Positions 38,828 to 39,995 of a DNA stretch of 39,995 nt are shown piece by piece. Numbering within the stretch: the first letter of the stretch is position 1; each line of letters begins with the position of its first letter. Under the pieces are notes generated by a model. That model worked only from the letters and a program-made list of their open reading frames with translations, made no database searches and was not told the origin of the DNA. Source of the DNA: a virus. The DNA is taken from positions 1 through 39,995 of the IMG/VR virus record IMGVR_UViG_3300031951_000436. The stretch is one strand, 5' to 3'. Made by a program: the position numbers and the translations under genes.

Positions 38828-39160
38828 TCACCTGTCTAACTGCATGATAGATCGAATCATGGGGGCCGAGGCGACTCCGCCGCCTTCCCTGGCGGCCTTC
38901 AACTTCTCCTGGATGCCCTTTCGGTACATGTCGTCCATGGCCATGTCGGCAGGCATGGGCTCGTCCATGAAGCCGTAGAGTTCCTTTATCATCTGCGGGT
39001 CGAGAGGCACGAGGGAGTTCTCGTTCTGCTCGATCATGCTGCGGGCGTAGTCCTCGTTGTCCATCGCCATCTGCTCAAGGTCGATGGGGCGATTGAGCCT
39101 GCGAGCAATCTCTTGCTGCATGGCCAGTTGCTGTCGCAGTTGCCGGATGATGGATGACAT
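38828..39160 (-). CDS. Hypothetical protein upstream of terminase
   Basis: A 110-residue, mostly helical protein with many Met and Gln residues (QLRQQLAMQQEIARRLNRPI, PADMAMDDMYRKGIQEKLKA). It ends 4 bases before the terminase small subunit. A hairpin with AAGGAG in its loop lies 24 bases before the ATG (39174-39195), which may influence its translation. No motif recognised; could be a packaging helper. Confidence 0.55.
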   Translation of the reverse strand: MSSIIRQLRQQLAMQQEIARRLNRPIDLEQMAMDNEDYARSMIEQNENSLVPLDPQMIKELYGFMDEPMPADMAMDDMYRKGIQEKLKAAREGGGVASAPMIRSIMQLDR

Positions 39161-39210
39161 AGGAGTGTTGAGCGCCGGGGGCCTCCTTGCCCCCTGGTCG
39201 CGTGCATGCG

Positions 39211-39723
39211 TCAGTCGAGCGTGTACCCGGGCTTCCGCTTGGGCGGCGCAGACTTCTTCGGATTGGCCCGTGCCAATGGCTGTCGCTTCTTAGTGGGATG
39301 CCACACTTCCTCGCCCGTCAGAAGATCCGGGACTTTGATGTGGTTGGGCGGCGGCACGAGCATTTCTCTTGCATCCGACATCGTGGACTGCGGCACGCCC
39401 TCCAGCATCGGATCCGGGGGCGAGTACATAGAGTCACGCACATCCTGCTGCAGCCTGCGGATACGGTCCTCTGACGAGAGCATGTCCGGCCCCGGGGCGG
39501 CCTGCGGCTGCTGGGGGACCTCCTGGGCTCCCGCCCGATTCCGCATCTCCATGGCGGCACGGTTGCCCCAACCCGGAGTCTGCGAGTGCATCCTGAACAG
39601 GAATGCCAGTCGCTGCTCATCGTTCTCCGGGGCGGCCTGCGGCTGCTGGGGGACCTCCCGAAAGGGCGGCATGTCCTGGGGCCCGAAACTCTTGTAGTTC
39701 TGGTATTTCTCTGGGTAGGGCAT
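39211..39723 (-). CDS. Chimeric small virion-associated protein carrying a duplicated segment
   Basis: This 170-residue protein opens MPYPEKYQNYKSFGPQDMPP, then has a repeat EVPQQPQAAP (encoded by the 32-bp repeats), a 34-residue insert NDEQRLAFLFRMHSQTPGWG, RAAMEMRNRAGAQ, a second EVPQQPQAAP, and a basic Lys-rich end (NPKKSAPPKRKPGYTLD). The insert is homologous to residues of the 642-residue virion protein, and the frame is preserved through the duplication. It may interact with the same partner as the parent protein. ATG 39723 has AAGGAA upstream. Confidence 0.6.
   Translation of the reverse strand: MPYPEKYQNYKSFGPQDMPPFREVPQQPQAAPENDEQRLAFLFRMHSQTPGWGNRAAMEMRNRAGAQEVPQQPQAAPGPDMLSSEDRIRRLQQDVRDSMYSPPDPMLEGVPQSTMSDAREMLVPPPNHIKVPDLLTGEEVWHPTKKRQPLARANPKKSAPPKRKPGYTLD
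39492..39523 (-). repeat. Perfect 32-bp direct repeat, copy 1
   Basis: Identical to 39627-39658, in the same orientation, and immediately flanking the 101-bp inserted segment. It encodes EVPQQPQAAP with one flanking Gly. Confidence 0.9.
39524..39624 (-). repeat. Recipient copy of the duplicated gene segment
   Basis: A near copy of 18145-18251. By my alignment 94 of 101 bases match, with a 6-base in-frame deletion relative to the donor; of seven substitutions six change the amino acid. Confidence 0.85.
39627..39658 (-). repeat. Perfect 32-bp direct repeat, copy 2
   Basis: Partner of 39492-39523, at the other edge of the inserted segment after two extra bases. With the insert it makes a 135-bp (45-codon) in-frame unit. 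Confidence 0.9.
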
Positions 39724-39750
39724 GATCTGAAGTTCCTTGGCGTCGTTACG

Positions 39751-39995
39751 TCACTTCTTTGGGCACTGGCCGTCCGGGCACTTCCCGGCGGACTTGCACT
39801 TACAGGTCACGGGGCAGGGGCACTTCTGCACGATTCTGCCGTCTGGCTTCCAGTAGCCGTCCTTGCATGTTCCGCCACAGACGCACTCGGCAGGCTTTGG
39901 GGCCGGGGGCGGCTCGGTGGCAAAGGTGGCGTAGGCGGCACGCACAGCGGCGGCGGCCCGGGGCTGCTCAGTGTCGATGGCCTTGGGGTCAGACG
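39751..39995 (-). CDS. Cysteine-rich protein, cut by the window edge
   Basis: The frame is open from the window edge to 39751, at least 80 residues. The visible end has a dense Cys pattern (CVCGGTCKDGYWKPDGRIVQ, KCPCPVTCKCKSAGKCPDGQ), suited to metal or disulphide binding, preceded by an Ala/Pro-rich stretch. The GTG at 39945 is only the first start inside the window, and the true start may lie beyond it. Function unknown; it precedes the packaging genes. Confidence 0.5.
   Translation of the reverse strand, partial: SDPKAIDTEQPRAAAAVRAAYATFATEPPPAPKPAECVCGGTCKDGYWKPDGRIVQKCPCPVTCKCKSAGKCPDGQCPKK

Noticed and set aside
18145-39624. The pair of near-identical 100-bp segments as a diversity-generating retroelement (template and variable repeat)
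   Set aside because: The substitutions are not confined to adenines, there is a 6-base gap, and no reverse transcriptase gene lies in the window.
1-39995. A CRISPR array or toxin-antitoxin locus
   Set aside because: No regularly spaced repeats were seen, and no recognisable toxin-antitoxin pair; small HTH genes alone are not enough.

Overview
The window is almost wall-to-wall bacteriophage DNA: GC-rich, tightly packed genes, many ATGA/GTGA stop-start overlaps, and no recognisable bacterial housekeeping gene. A terminase, a portal, tail-nozzle and adaptor-like proteins and three very large proteins of internal-virion type suggest a short-tailed (podovirus-like) phage. A tyrosine integrase beside a tRNA-derived attachment site suggests it can be temperate. 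An SHD1-like domain in a virion protein, a fold unusually common in Planctomycetota, suggests a planctomycete host; this is an inference. Because the attachment site is whole, the sequence looks like free or excised phage rather than a prophage cut at this site.

Layout. (1) 1-4313, plus strand: small early-type genes, including a membrane protein, three small helix-turn-helix proteins (one is a lone LexA-type DNA-binding domain), a pyrimidine-dimer glycosylase-like protein and a serine recombinase. A strong terminator lies at 1209-1246. (2) 4289-9524, minus strand: a sigma-70-like factor, zinc-ribbon proteins, a YfbR-like HD phosphohydrolase, an HExxH protein, a metallophosphoesterase, a MazZ-like dATP/dGTP diphosphohydrolase domain, three nuclease-like proteins, and a 387-bp gene-free stretch (8643-9029) that may encode a structured RNA. 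(3) 9528-13198, minus strand: a recombination module of SF2 helicase, HTH protein, ERF-type annealing protein and RecE/lambda-exo-like nuclease. (4) 13012-14075: the tRNA-Met-like attachment site and the integrase. (5) 14008-39995, minus strand, read right to left: packaging (small and large terminase), portal, a tail-fibre/adhesin cassette, tail adaptor and nozzle, small virion-associated proteins, and the three large ejection-type proteins. No major capsid protein, lysis gene, DNA polymerase or phage RNA polymerase is recognisable here; they probably lie outside the window.

How it works together. Early plus-strand regulators and the lysogeny/recombination genes face a long minus-strand replication and structural block. 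The 9-mer GACATAAAC occurs four times on the minus strand, each time at a gene junction and just upstream of a gene start. Together with the phage sigma-like factor it suggests a dedicated promoter class. The most notable structural oddity is a 101-bp in-frame copy of part of the 642-residue virion-protein gene, inserted 21 kb away between two perfect 32-bp direct repeats.
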